In this document: piece after piece, positions 1 to 17,237 of the stretch
Layout: each line of letters begins with the position of its first letter
How positions within the stretch are numbered: position 1 is the first letter of the stretch
Translations under genes and position numbers: made by a program
The notes under the pieces: model-generated
Databases searched by the model: none
The model's input: the letters and a program-made list of their open reading frames with translations, nothing else
What the model was told of the DNA's origin: nothing
Source of the DNA: Chrysomallon squamiferum
Lineage: Eukaryota; Mollusca; Gastropoda; Neomphalida; Peltospiridae
Assembly (NCBI GenBank): GCA_012295275.1
Contig: CM022674.1
Coordinates: 3,425,742 to 3,448,241, forward strand
Direction of reading: 5' to 3'
Length of the DNA stretch: 22,500 nucleotides

Positions 1-469
1 TATATATATGCATGTACTATATTTGTATCCACAGACACACACATACACACGCATGCACACACATATACACATGTATATACTATTTAGATATTACACACAG
101 ATAACTACTTACTGTGTTAAGATATCAGGTTTATCCTGATCAAGTCGAATGTGGAAGGCAGCCCAACACAGCCTCACTGTACTCAACATTCTGATATACG
201 TATATGCAGGACAAACCTGATACCTAAAACAGTAATCAGTTATGTCCTATCTATGTATATATCTATCAATATGTATGTATTTGTGCATGTATGTATGGAT
301 ATATCTATGTATGTATGTATGTATGTGTGGGTATGCAAATATTAATGTATATATGTACATAAGGTATCTGTTATATCTATATATATATGTATGTTCATGT
401 AAATATATCTAGGTTATATGTATATATAATGTATATGTATGTATATAAAACGTATGTATTTATCTTTAG
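1..469 (+). other. Intron of gene A (3' part), upstream of exon a1
   Basis: This stretch aligns with about 2730-3201, the intron between exon e1 and exon a2; for example the text around position 16 matches that around 2745. It holds TA/TG/CA microsatellites and ends in the acceptor TTATCTTTAG. No exon is seen in it. Confidence 0.8.
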
Positions 470-5394
<4,925 letters not shown>

Positions 5395-5420
5395 ATCAGT
5401 TAGAAAGATGTACGTACTGA

Positions 5421-5426
5421 AATAAA
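5421..5426 (+). terminator. Polyadenylation signal AATAAA (proximal)
   Basis: AATAAA lies only 27 bp after the gene A stop codon. It is a perfect hexamer, but its use would give a very short 3' UTR. Confidence 0.35.
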
Positions 5427-5640
5427 GCTCAGACAGTTTTACTTGAACAAATAGCAACCAGAATTACGAACTAGGTGTTGTTAAGTAGAAACTGGAACAT
5501 TATGAAAAGGCTTTTCTTTTTCTTTTATTTATTTATTTATTTATTTATTTTTATTATTCTCTTGTTATTTATTGTCATTGTATCTTTAACAGTAACGTTT
5601 CTCTATGTATTTCATTCTGTCTCAAGTTTTCAGTTTGTGT

Positions 5641-5646
5641 AATAAA
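5641..5646 (+). terminator. Polyadenylation signal AATAAA (distal)
   Basis: AATAAA occurs about 250 bp after the stop and is followed by an A-rich run and a short T/G-rich stretch (GGATTTTGG). I judge it the more likely main site. Confidence 0.5.
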
Positions 5647-5730
5647 TATAAAAAATTTAAATGGATTTTGGATAAACAAAACTAGTCATCATTATATTTA
5701 TGTAAAACGCACACACTCATTTACTAATAT

Positions 5731-7620
5731 ATGTTTCGCAATAAACAAAATACAAATAAATAGATATTTAGTCTTCGGCCAGATTCGATCCTTTTACAGT
5801 CAAGAAACAATTATTATTATCATTATTATTATTATTATCATCATCAACATCACCATCATCATCATCATCATTACTATTATCATCATTATCATCATTATTA
5901 TTATTATTATTATCTTTATAACTATTATTACTATTATTATTATAATTATTGTTGTTGCTGCTGCTGTTGATGCTGCTATTGTTTTTCATTTATTTTTTTA
6001 TCTCTATTGTATTGTTTTTTATTTTATTTTTTGTATTGTCTAGTAGTAGTAGTAGTAGTAGTAGTAAAATAGTAGTAGTAGTAGTAGTGGTGGTTAGTCC
6101 GGGCCAGTCTATCATTAGAAACTTTCTTACAGCAAATTCTATCATTGGATTATGTTATTATGTTATATTTTTTTATATAAAAAAACGTTATTAGATCTTT
6201 CATCTAACCAGTTAGCTATTAGTTCAAAAGTTATATTCTATTTGACACTCGTTAAAGTTTCGGTCATTCATCTCTTTGTTCTTCCTTTCATGTCGAACAT
6301 TCGTTCTTTTCATTGCTATGACATCATCTCTTTCCTTTCGTTTCAGTGAATGATAATGGATAACTTTGTGTTAACCAGTTAGTGACGTAAATTTGATCCA
6401 GTCAAACTCATTACTAAACTTTTGTTATTCTGCAGTACTAACTTTTTATTGACTAATACAAGATAACTTGTTAATTCCATGAAAGTATCCTTTTTTCTTC
6501 TGGATTAAGATATCATCTTGTATGATATTGTATTTTAATTGAAAATGTACTAAACAGGAAATATTTAATCAGAGATGCAGAAGAATAACAGATCGATCAA
6601 AAATAACTAGTTTTTTAATGGTTTTATTTATTTTTATCTCTGTATTGTAATGGCGAATAAAATTATTATGACTATTACTATCCCATTAGTATTATTACTA
6701 TTATTATTATTATTAGTAGAAAAGTACTATTAGTATTAGTAGTATGTTTCATTTATTTGAGTCCACATTTGAAACTTCAGTTATTATGTGGCCAACACTG
6801 GATTAGTGTTAGTAAATTCATGAATCATGCTCAAAAACGCAAGATGGGTGTTCCAAGATATACACCGAATTTTACCCAGTTCATCAAAAGTTTGTTAAAT
6901 CAATATAAAAATGTACTTTTATCTGTTAGACATAATTAGCTATGAGAGTAGCCATTAGTCGGATCCGATCCCAGAATCTATTATTTCAAAGCAAAAGACA
7001 TCGCCATCACACTTCCACTTTCATTTACACACAATTTTAAATAAGTCGCGATCCTCTCAAAAAATAAAAAATAAAAATAAATAAATAACAATTACGGAAC
7101 CCATGAACAACGAGTATTGATAAAGCAACCGAAATAACTCTAGCAAGACATTGTTTCACGAGAGTGCTTTCCCTTGAGTGTTTCGATTTCCTACTTGTTC
7201 TGGCTGATTTAGATATTCTCGTAAAGTTTGCGATTTATTTTACACAAAGTTTTACCCAGTTCATGAATCAGGCAGCAGAGTATGTTAAAGTGTCACAGAG
7301 ATAAAATTTTCTTATTAATGTACAAGTGTTGTATCTGTTATATATAAATAGCTATGACAGTAGCCGTTAGTAGGATCCGATCCCCGAAGCTATTATTTAA
7401 AAGTAAAATACGTAGTCATAACAGTTCCACTTTCTGTTATACAGAACTTTAAGTAAGTTGCGAACCTCACAACAAAATATAATCACAGAACCTATGAACA
7501 GCACGTTTTGATAAAGCAAGCGAAATAACTCTAGGAAGATACTGTTCCACGAGATTTGTTTCCCTTGACTGTTTCGTATTCCTACTTTTCGTGATTTAGA
7601 TGTTCTCGAAAACGTTGTTT
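5731..7620 (+). repeat. Left arm of a large inverted-repeat element, internally repeated
   Basis: Its sequence reappears inverted at 10255-11096. Anchors: ATGTTTCGCAATAAAC (5731-5746) against the inverted 11081-11096 with one mismatch; a perfect 24-bp match starting GCCAACACTGG (6791-6814) against 10753-10776; GGATCCGATCC (6961-6971 and 7373-7383) against 10472-10482. The arm contains two imperfect direct copies of about 412 bp (about 6820-7210 and 7230-7620). A partial extra copy of the section with GGGCCAGTC and CTAACCAGTTAGCT lies near 6100-6235. About 6240-6740 holds no recognised gene. Confidence 0.75.
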
Positions 7621-7772
7621 GTTGCTTGTTTATTTTTTTATTATTATTTTTTTATTTATTTTTTATTTTTTTATTTTTTCTGATTTTATTTGTTATTGTT
7701 TTGTTTTGTATTCTGGTTTCCACTTTTTATTTTTCGTGTTTGTTTTGATTTTGTTTATGTATTTTTTTTAAT

Positions 7773-7782
<10 letters not shown>

Positions 7783-7826
<44 letters not shown>
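7783..7826 (+). repeat. (TTA)n microsatellite
   Basis: A TTA run of about 14 repeats sits in a T-rich zone between the left inverted arm and the gag-protease relic. Confidence 0.95.
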
Positions 7827-7897
7827 TGTTTTTGTATTGTCTTTCTTCTATTTCTTATTTTGTTCTTTATAGCACTTATTACGTTAAACCTTCGGGC

Positions 7898-9418
7898 TTA
7901 CATTTTATTGTAAGAACACTCTGACTCGGCAGAACTCTGTTTCTTAATCACTGTTTGACTAGATTCTGATTCAATCTTTTTACCAGAGTCTATCTCATCT
8001 ATTTTCTTTTCTGTCCTTGAAAAATGTATCTTTAAGTCAATTAAAAGATCTTCCATTGATCTGATTTTCCTTGCCATAGATCTAGCAGTAAAGCAGGCCG
8101 GAAAAGTATCAGTGGCCTTACCAATAGAGGTTATTATGGGAGTATTTAACACCTGTAAAGTTTCGCACTTCTTACAACAAAAACTCTCTGAAAGATCATT
8201 ACCCAGCAACATGTCTGCACCCTCCATCGGTAAACTGTCTATGAGACTGACCAACACCTCTTTAGAAACGTGAGGTGAATTGGGAAGAAGTCGGTGTAAT
8301 GGAACGGTAGTACACATTCCTCCAACTGAATGAATGATTATATTTTTACCTGTTGTCGAATTTTCTGGATTTCTTCCGTCATCTTTTATAATCAGGCTCT
8401 GTCAAGCTCCTGTATCTCGAAGAAATGGAAATTACCCTAGGAAAATAACTATTTGGTTAAATATCAAAATAGAGTCCTCTGACATATTGTTCTGACAAAA
8501 CCTACAGTTTTCTGATTATCTTGTTTTATGGCATAACAGTTTGAAACAACATCATTATTCATTTTGCAATAGGAACAACGTGGTTGAAAAGGATTTGTTT
8601 CAGCCGGCAGATTCCTCCTGGTATTATAGTTATGCTGTCCACCCAAACCACACTTCCTAACTGATACAGTCCTACCAGAAAACCTTTCCTGATTACCATG
8701 AAAATTCTTAGCAGAACTTGACTCACAACTCTGTGACTTGTGGACGAGAACGTAGACATCAGCAGCTACAGCAGCATCTTGTAGACTTTCTATGCCCTGG
8801 TGATTTTAACACATCATAATTTCTGACCTGAGTATTATCTAATGCATTATAGGCTAGAGCAGCTAAACCTTTCAACTTACTCTGAACTAACAAATGACAA
8901 AACTGTTCTGGCCATTTTAATTCCTAGGCCACTCTTTCGAACTGTTGAAACAAAATTTCCATATCATTCTCATCAAAACTAGGAACGGACCTGTAATAAT
9001 CATTAATTCTAAAACCATTCCATCCATTCTCGTTTGAATTACCTCTAAACTCTCCTCTCATTTTAAGTTCATGTTCCATTTTCAACTTAATTATCTGAAA
9101 TTCTCTTTCTTTATCTCTGTCTTCTCTCTTTCGGTCTCCTCTCTCTTTTTCCTTTTCTTTTCTTTTCTTTTCTGTCTATCAGTTTCATATTCTAGCTTCT
9201 TAAGCTCTAATGTTTGTTCGAAGGTTATTTTCGCTTCCTCTAATTGCATTGATTCTGCCATACTAGGAGTTACACCTATGTCATTACTCTCCCACCTCAT
9301 TCTCGTTATCTCCAGAATAGCCAAATAAAGCCTCTGTTAAAATACTTCTGATTTGCTCTATTTTGTTTGACTGGGCAGTTGAAATATTATCAATATTGGC
9401 CTTTTCCTTCGATGCTTA
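7898..9418 (-). pseudogene. Ty3/gypsy-type gag-protease relic
   Basis: Reading the minus strand from 9418 down, the order of a gag polyprotein appears in several frames. First comes a charged coiled-coil part with a Lys/Glu-rich run (about 9090-9320). A capsid-like part follows (about 8800-8990) with ELKWPEQF and LLVQSKLKG motifs and an in-frame stop. Next is a zinc-knuckle-like CX2CX4DX4C (CSYCKMNNDVVSNC, about 8540-8580) in which Asp stands where His is usual. Last is a retroviral-type aspartic protease with the active-site motif DTGA (8405-8416) followed at once by a stop (8402-8404), then the flap-end motif ADMLLGNDL (about 8190-8225). Frameshifts and stops make it non-functional. No pol is joined to it. 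Confidence 0.8.
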
Positions 9419-10254
9419 ATTACCGATTGCCAGCCATTTTATAAGAACGTCATGGAGATGAACAACAACAAAAAAGAGGATGTGATTGAAGCTACAATTA
9501 GTTACGGAATTTCAATTCAGTTGGGATAAAAATAAAAAAGCGCGGATATGATTGAAGTAACAATCTGAATTTTGTGACAGTAGTAATAACATTAGAAGCT
9601 TAGTATTATTTCTGGTAGGACTGGTTTGGTAGTACTATTAATTGTTTTTGTTGCAGCTAGTTGTATCAGTAATACAGTAGTCATGGTATACGTTATACTG
9701 GAGGCAATTCTAGCAGGAGTAGTAGTGGTAGTAGTGGCAGGAGTAGCAGTGTTTTTTGTAGCAGTAGTAATATTTTTGATGCAGGGATTCTAAAAGAAAT
9801 ACTGAACATACATACTAAAACACTGCTTCCATAGAAATCACTTCTACAGCAACACTGACGTAATGACGATAACAAAAATACGGGTTCGAGAATCTGTTTT
9901 AAAACCACGTTAATACGTCATAAATAAATATATCTAAATACTCGTTAACGCTGGAAATAAAATTCGTCATTTGATTAAGTTTCTTATAAACCTTATCAGC
10001 AGAATCCATGGTGCAGCTGAAATATATGTTACACTATACTCTAAAACATTTCAAATTTAAAAGAAAACCTGTCACGCTAATTTCACGGAATATCTAAAGT
10101 GTCAAATAATCATCAACAAAATGTAAGCCTGAACATTTATCCACCGCATAAATATTAACACAACAATTGGTATAAAGAAGAAAATAGGAAACATAAGAAA
10201 GACAACAAAACAACAACAACAATACATTTTTTTTTTTTAAATCCTTTTCGAGAA

Positions 10255-10890
10255 TTACTAAATCATGAAAACAAGGAAATCGAAACACTCAAGGGAGAAA
10301 ACTCCAGTAGAACAACATCTTGCAAGAGTTATTTGGTTTTCTGAAAATTTACTGTTCATAGGTTCCGTAATTGTATTTTTTGGTGAGGATCGCAACTTAA
10401 TTAAAATTGCTTGTTTAACTGAAAGCGAAAGTGTTGTGGTTAGGTCTATTGCTTTTAAATAATAGGTTGTCGGATCGGATCCTACTTAAGGCTACAATTT
10501 ATAACTAAATGTATAGATACAACATTTGTACATTATTAAAGAAATTTTATCTCTGTAACACTTTAACATACTCCGCCGCCCTATTCATGAATTTGGTAAA
10601 ATTCTGCATAATTGAACGTGGAAGTTTCATGGCTACGTCTTGCGTTTTTCAATAATAGCTTCTGGGATCGAATCCAGCTATCGACCACTACCAAGAGCTA
10701 ACTGGTTAGAAGAAAGATCTCCACTGCAACCTTTTTCTATAACAATATAACATACTAACACTAATCCAGTGTTGGCCTCATAATATGAGTTTCTGTATAA
10801 AGGTTGACTGGCCCGCACTCAAATGAATCAAATATACTACTACTATTATCACTACTACTACTACTACTATTACTACTACTACTACTGCTA

Positions 10891-10932
<42 letters not shown>

Positions 10933-11096
10933 AAACAACTACTACTACTACTATTACTACTACTACTACTACTAATAATAATAATAATAATGATAATAAT
11001 AATAATAATTTTATGACTGTAAAATTATCGACAGTTGTTCGAATCTCGCCGATGACTAAATATATGTTTTTTTCTTCTTTGTTTACTGCGAAACAT
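10255..11096 (-). repeat. Right arm of the inverted-repeat element
   Basis: Read on the minus strand this arm follows the order of the left arm: terminal ATGTTTCGCAGTAAAC, a TTA/TAG microsatellite zone, GGGCCAGTC, the GCCAACACTGG block, GGATCCGATCC, then the block ending GAGTGTTTCGATTTCC. It is about half as long as the left arm because the left arm is internally duplicated and carries inserted sequence. Confidence 0.75.
10838..10975 (+). repeat. (CTA)n microsatellite in the right arm
   Basis: CTA repeats with interruptions are followed by an AAT run to about 11008. A matching TTA/TAG zone lies in the left arm (about 5810-6090), so the microsatellite belongs to the repeated element. Confidence 0.9.
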
Positions 11097-11271
11097 TTTA
11101 AATGTGACATTGTCTCCCGAGAATTTATTTTTCTCCTCTGATTGCTTTAAACTTTATATTAGTATAATTTATTGTTTCATATGATTATGATAATGACTCT
11201 GATAATGATGATTATGTGATGATAACGATAAAGAAGATGAATTGTTATTTCTTCTTTTATTGTTACTTCTA

Positions 11272-11745
11272 GAAGCCTTCCAGGAATTAAAGAAAATGCT
11301 CTGTTCAACACCTGTAATGGCAGCACCCAATCATCAGCAGCTATTCATGCTGGCTGTAGATGCTAGTGATGTTGGTTCCGGAACAGTTCTATTTCAACAA
11401 GATCACAGAGGGATAGACCATCCAGTCAGTTTGTGGGTTTTTTTGTTTGTTTTTTTTCTTCTTTTTTCAAGAAAATTTAGTAAGCATTAGCTTAATTATT
11501 CACTTGTTGAAAAGGAACCTCTTGGATTGATTCAAGCCTTGAAACATGCTCAAGAATGTGTGAAGTCGGCTCTTCACCCAGTAACTGTCCATATGGACCA
11601 CGATCCACTTACCGTCATTAATCGCATGAAGGAAACTAATCAGCGAGTTTCACGCTGGAGTTTGATGCTAAGGGAATACCCAGTTAACATAAAGCAAATT
11701 TCTGGGACTAACTAGACCATTGCGGATGCTCGTTCCAGATTATAA
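11272..11745 (+). pseudogene. Ty3/gypsy reverse transcriptase end / RNase H fragment
   Basis: The fragment begins at EAFQELKKML, the RT thumb/connection, then gives LAVDASDVGSG, the RNase H strand with the first catalytic Asp. HPVS follows, then a T-rich insertion, then FSRKFSKH. After a stop (TAG where Gln is usual) come NYSLVEKE, HMDHDPL (usually TDHxPL), RVSRWSLMLREY and ADARSRL. At least two in-frame stops and the T-rich insertion mark it as a relic. It lies just outside the right inverted arm and on the opposite strand to the gag relic, so it need not be from the same insertion. No integrase is visible downstream. Confidence 0.88.
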
Positions 11746-12019
11746 TGTTTTTTTTTTTTTTGTCTGTGAGTCTTGTTTAGACTACTGACTTGACGATGTC
11801 TATTGATCAACCCATGGCTAACCAGGGAAATAATAATATTTTATAGAAGCTGAGACATTGATAACGTTACTCTTTTTATTTTATGCATTTTTTTTTACAT
11901 TAAACTTTCATATGTATTATAAGCCATTGTTCATTATTATTCTTATTATTATTATTATTATTATTATTCTTAGTCTTATTCTTCTTATTATTATTATTAT
12001 TATATCATCATTATTATTT
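11746..12019. other. Non-coding, microsatellite-bearing
   Basis: I see a T run at about 11749-11761 and a TTA run at about 11935-12003. No gene or recognisable element is visible. Confidence 0.6.
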
Positions 12020-12450
12020 CTACTTCTAGTACTACTACTATTACTACCACTATAACTATTACTGCTAGTACTACTACTATTACTACTAGCACTTCTACTA
12101 CATCTAGTACTATTATTACTAGTGCTTCTATTATGAGAGTTACATGTATATATGTGTATATGACTGTGTGTTTGTGTGTGTGTCTTTCTCAGTAGTGTTA
12201 AAGTGATATGTATTAAAGAAAGAGGGTATAGACTGCGACCAGCCATTGAACTGAAAACGTATCTCGTGTCACTGTGACGTTAGCATCCACGTAATAGCTA
12301 ACCTCTGAACTGTTAGTTCATGATACCCATCTGAAGTTACATGTTAAACATCTTTTAGTGAGGGAGAATAATAGTGATGAATTGATGAGCTTAAAAGATT
12401 GTTAGTAAAAAATATGGCGATTAAATCTATCTCTGCTTTCCTCTGTTTGA
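12020..12450 (+). repeat. Dispersed repeat R, copy 1
   Basis: A TAC/TAG-rich head leads into a unique core from 12132 (TATGAGAGTTACATG) to 12342. The core recurs in the same orientation at 13655-13865 with few changes. A 70-80 bp stretch (about 12346-12419) is absent from copy 2, after which both copies resume at ATTAAATCTATCTCTGC. No coding potential is seen. It could be a SINE or the 3' end of another element. Confidence 0.8.
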
Positions 12451-13504
12451 CAAATAACAATTAAAAACAGACAGAAATGTAAGTGAGAGAAAGGTAAATC
12501 CCCATTTATTATTTTTTCAAATGTTAATTCACAATATAGACGATTAAATCATATCAATTACATTCATTTGTATTCATATATGGATAGATACGTACCCGTA
12601 TATTGTCTATATGCAGAGTCTAATCACACTACATAAGACAACAGAATATAACATTGTATACATATGCACGTACACCACACGAGCGACATATTTTAAACCT
12701 AATTGTCACGATCTTGTTATTATTACACCATCTACCAGTAATATGATATCTGCCAACCAGAAAGATTTTGAAGATGATCAAATTTCAAGATGGGACTTTA
12801 AGTAAGAATAAAACATTATACCAGCATCTTACTGACTGAAAGAATTCAATGAACGTCTTGTATCGAACAAATGAATTGGTTTAAAGAAATGTTTATCCTT
12901 TATGCTTGTTGAAATTAGACCTGTTAGATGTCTCTCTCGTGCTGACCTCGTAATCTGAGACTTTTAGGACAAAAGATGTTGAGACTACTTCTTATCAGCC
13001 ACGTAAAACAGATTTGTCACAAAACACCTTCGATTCAAAATACTATTCTGCATTTGAGAGAGAGAGAGAAATTAAATTGAAAGCCAATGCTGTATCATGT
13101 TTTAGTATATTCCTCGCACAGTAATGTTATTAGAAAAAAAATAAGTAAAATAAAAAATAATGCATTTTTTCCTTTTATTGTACTGATTTAAAATTAAATC
13201 ACTAATGTTAAATAAAAAGAACTAAACTCAAACAAATCGGGAGTAAATGAACAAGCAAAATAAATAATCAACGAAAATTACAGTTAAAAGATGATAATTA
13301 TTATCGAGGTCTCCTTTTAATTATTATTATTATTATTATTATTGTTGTTGTTGTTGTTGTTGTTGTTATTGTTGTTATTGTTGTTGTTGTTGTTGTTTTC
13401 GTTATAATTATTGCTAATGACACGTCTATTATTACTGATGGTAAATCGATAACTTCTTTATTTCTGCTCTGCAGTTGCTGTTACCAATACTAATTTGTCC
13501 TTAG
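12451..13504. other. Non-coding stretch between the two copies of repeat R
   Basis: AT-rich single-copy-looking DNA lies here, with a TTA then TTG microsatellite at about 13319-13396. The short open frame at 12611-12805 has no recognisable motif. Confidence 0.55.
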
Positions 13505-13900
13505 TATTGATATTGCTACTACTACTATTACTACTACAACTACTACTGCTATTTGCACCAGCATAATATATACTATATCTGCTGTATTACTGCTACAACA
13601 AACTACAACAACAATAATTACTACATCTACTGCTATTACTACTAGTACTTCCACTATGAGAGTTACATGTATATATGTGTATATGACTGTGTGTTTGTGT
13701 GTGTGTCTTTCTCAGTAGTATTAAAGTGATATGTATTAAAGAAAGAGGGTATAGACTGCGACCAGCCATTGAACTGAAAACGTGTCTCGTGTCACTGTGA
13801 CATTAGTATCCAGGTCATAGCTAACCTCTGAACTGTTAGTTCATGATACCCGTCCGAAGTTACATTTTGTATTAAATCTATCTCTGCTTTCCTTTGTTTT
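13505..13900 (+). repeat. Dispersed repeat R, copy 2
   Basis: This is a direct copy of repeat R, with its core at 13655-13865 and the rejoined 3' end at 13871. It is followed directly by an AAT microsatellite. Confidence 0.8.
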
Positions 13901-13911
13901 ATAAATAATAA

Positions 13912-13912
13912 C

Positions 13913-13998
<86 letters not shown>

Positions 13999-14035
13999 TA
14001 AGAAGAAGAAGAAGAAGATGAAGAAGAAGAAGAAA
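13912..14035 (+). repeat. (AAT)n then (AAG)n microsatellites
   Basis: An AAT run from about 13912 to 13994 is followed by AAG repeats from about 14000 to 14035. Open frames across it are low-complexity. Confidence 0.95.
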
Positions 14036-14370
14036 AATGCCAACAATAATTGCACGTTTTCATACATATATATATATACAGACCAACACATACACACATA
14101 GATACACGTATACGCACAAACAAACACATTCACATACACATACACAAAAACAAAAATAATAATAAAAACATAATAATAACAACAGATGCAGGCAAAAATT
14201 ACGAAACACAAAAGAATGACGTGCTTCGTGGGAAGCGATGATTACCCTCGGTTATAAAGCAACTTTTTTTCAGTGTTGTCTCGATGGCTGAAAGTTAACA
14301 TCGTTCGCCTTTAGAGAGCGGACGAATGGGTGTAAGTAGTTATCTGTGTGTAATATCTAAATAATAACTA

Positions 14371-15206
<836 letters not shown>

Positions 15207-15430
15207 GATCCAAAGCTCTCTCTACAATACAAGTGAAGGTTACATTATTTAGTAGTTGCACTGACGGTGCATAGGTGTTACTAACATTTTGCAGTCAGGT
15301 CATAGTCCCTAGTTTTCCTCTACACAAGTGAAAAAACTAACGATGTAATCCGAGCAGGCTGTTGTAAAGAACGCCTACGGTACTCCGTCTTTCCGAGAAA
15401 ACCAGGGCTCGGTTTAATTCGTAGAATTTG

Positions 15431-15505
15431 TGACGTTGTCAAACCAAAATTTTATGCAAATGAACAGGTAATATATAAAACGCGTAAACGGCTACTGACC
15501 ACATT
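15431..15505 (+). promoter_or_regulatory. Promoter 1 of gene B
   Basis: A compact core promoter is visible: TGACGT (CRE half-site, 15431-15436), ATGCAAAT (POU octamer, 15454-15461), TATATAAA (15472-15479) and an initiator CCACATT (15499-15505). A start at A15501 would be 29 bp from the first base of the TATA box, the usual spacing. Factor names are from motif knowledge; binding is not shown. Confidence 0.75.
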
Positions 15506-15573
15506 CTTCATACCCGATCTACCTTTGACAAAGTTCTAACATACAAGGGAAAAAACAAGAAGACATTTTGGAG

Positions 15574-15619
15574 ATGGCGAAACTGGTGATTTTCTTGGCT
15601 CTTTTAGTTTTCGCTACTG
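15574..15619 (+). CDS. Gene B signal-peptide exon 1.1
   Basis: The coding part runs from ATG (context GAGATGG, purine at -3 and G at +4) to the G before GTCAGT at 15620. With a start at 15501 the exon is 119 bp. The peptide is identical in all five units despite changes in this unit's 5' UTR. Confidence 0.82.
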
Positions 15620-15917
15620 GTCAGTATTAGTTATATTTTTCAATATCTGTTGTAGTTGTTACTAGCAGTTATAGAAGTAGTCATTATTCTCGTAGAGGTA
15701 ATAGTAGTAGTTGCTGTTGTTGTAGTTGTAGCGCGGGCTGCTTGGGGGAAAATCTGGCACAGTGTAACACTTTCTTTTCGTTCTATTTTTCATTTCCTTT
15801 TCTTTCTAATTTTAATTTTAATTTTTGTTTTAATTTTAATTTTAATTTTAATTTTTCTTTTTACTTTATTTTTATTTTCTTAAATTTTCTGAAATTAATT
15901 TAATTTAATTTAATTTA

Positions 15918-15965
<48 letters not shown>

Positions 15966-17058
15966 TAATGAAAGTGTTTTCGAAGGAATCAGCACCGTGT
16001 AACACTTTCCTTTCATTTTATTATTTTTCTTTTCTTTTTAATTTTTATTATAATTTTTTTTTTTTTTTTTTTTTTTTTCAGTTTCAATTTTAATTTCAAT
16101 TTTAATTTTAATATTTATTTTAATCTCAATTTTAATTTTGATTTTAACTTCAAATATAAATTTAATTTTATTATTATTATTATTAATATTCTCTCTCACC
16201 TCAATCAATAACAATGACGTAACATCAATTACAGTCGAATGACATAAATAAGTTAGTGTGTCTATTTTTATCTTTCTCTTTTCCTCTCTCATCATAGCAA
16301 TAAATGCTTCAGTTATTATTTGATTATAATCAATAATAACGATCCAAAGCTCTCTCTACAATACAAGTGAAGGTTACATTATTTAGTAGTTGCACTGACG
16401 GTGCATAGGTGTTACTAACATTTTGCAGTCAGGTCATAGGTCCCTAGTTTTCCTCTACACAAGTGAAAAAATTAACGATGTAATCAGTGCAGGCTGTTGT
16501 AAAGAACGCCTACGGTACTCCGTCTTTCCGAGAAACCAGGGCTCGGTTTAATTCGTAGAATTTGTGACGTTGTCAAACCAAAATTTTATGCAAATGAACA
16601 GGTAATATATAAAACGCGTAAACGGCTACTGACCACATTCTTCATACCCGATCTACCTTTGACAAGGTGTGAACATAGAAGGGAAAAAACAAGAAGACAT
16701 TTTGGAGATGGCGAAACTGGTGATTTTCTTGGCTCTTTTAGTTTTCGCTACTGGTCAGTATTAGTTATATTTTTCAATATCTGTTGTAGTTGTTACTAGC
16801 AGTTATAGAAGTAGTCATTATTCTCGTAGAGGTAATAGTAGTAGTTGCTGTTGTTGTAGTTGTAGCGCGGGCTGCTTGGGGGAAAATCTGGCACAGTGTA
16901 ACACTTTCTTTTCGTTCTATTTTTCATTTCCTTTTCTTTCTAATTTTAATTTTAATTTTTTTTTAATTTTAATTTTAATTTTAATTTTTCTTTTTTTTAC
17001 TTTATTTTTATTTTCTTAAATTTTCTGAAATTAATTTAATTTAATTTAATTTAATTTA

Positions 17059-17115
<57 letters not shown>

Positions 17116-17202
17116 TTAATGAAAGTGTTTTCGAAGGAATCAGCACCGTGTAACACTTTCCTTTCATTTTATTATTTTTCTTTTCTTTTTAATTTTTATT
17201 AT

Positions 17203-17237
<35 letters not shown>

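Larger units (their letters stand above)
5395..5665 (+). other. Gene A 3' untranslated region
   Basis: This stretch runs from the stop codon to just past the second AATAAA. No homology to the duplicated unit is seen here, consistent with unique 3' sequence. The true cleavage site is not visible in the sequence. Confidence 0.55.
5731..11096. mobile_element. Degenerate inverted-repeat (foldback-like) element
   Basis: Two long inverted arms flank about 2.6 kb of centre. Internal direct repeats within the arm recall foldback-type elements, but no transposase is readable and no clear target-site duplication can be called at the edges, so the class is uncertain. It could also be two members of a dispersed repeat family that landed in opposite orientation. 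The centre carries the retrotransposon relic at 7898-9418. Confidence 0.45.
15207..16340 (+). repeat. Promoter/first-exon array, unit 1
   Basis: The unit runs from GATCCAAAG to the base before the next GATCCAAAG (1134 bp). It is the most divergent unit in its promoter half; for example it has GACAAAGTTCTAAC where the others have GACAAGGTGTGAAC. Its 3' half matches the other units. Each unit also has an internal imperfect repeat around GTGTAACACTTTC. Confidence 0.93.

Noticed and set aside
6757-6939. A 60-residue frame in the left inverted arm
   Set aside because: The homologous segments at about 7240-7350 and in the right arm do not preserve it. It is repeat sequence.
6961-6971. GGATCCGATCC, and GGATTCGATCC-like strings, as a tRNA-type B box
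   Set aside because: They resemble GGTTCGANNCC only loosely, no A box lies at the right distance and no cloverleaf can be drawn, so I do not call a tRNA or a SINE promoter.
12611-12805. A 64-residue open frame between copies of repeat R
   Set aside because: It has no motif, no splice or promoter context, and a length expected by chance in this composition.
15656-15883. A 75-residue open frame recurring in the array (also 17949, 19089 and 20235)
   Set aside because: It starts in the intron after the signal-peptide donor, is built from TAG/TTG and AATTTT runs, and is broken in unit 2 by T-run length changes. There is no sign of selection on the frame.
16038-16295. Minus-strand Lys/Ile-rich frames in each unit
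   Set aside because: They are low-complexity reverse readings of AATTTT runs, repeated only because the unit is repeated.
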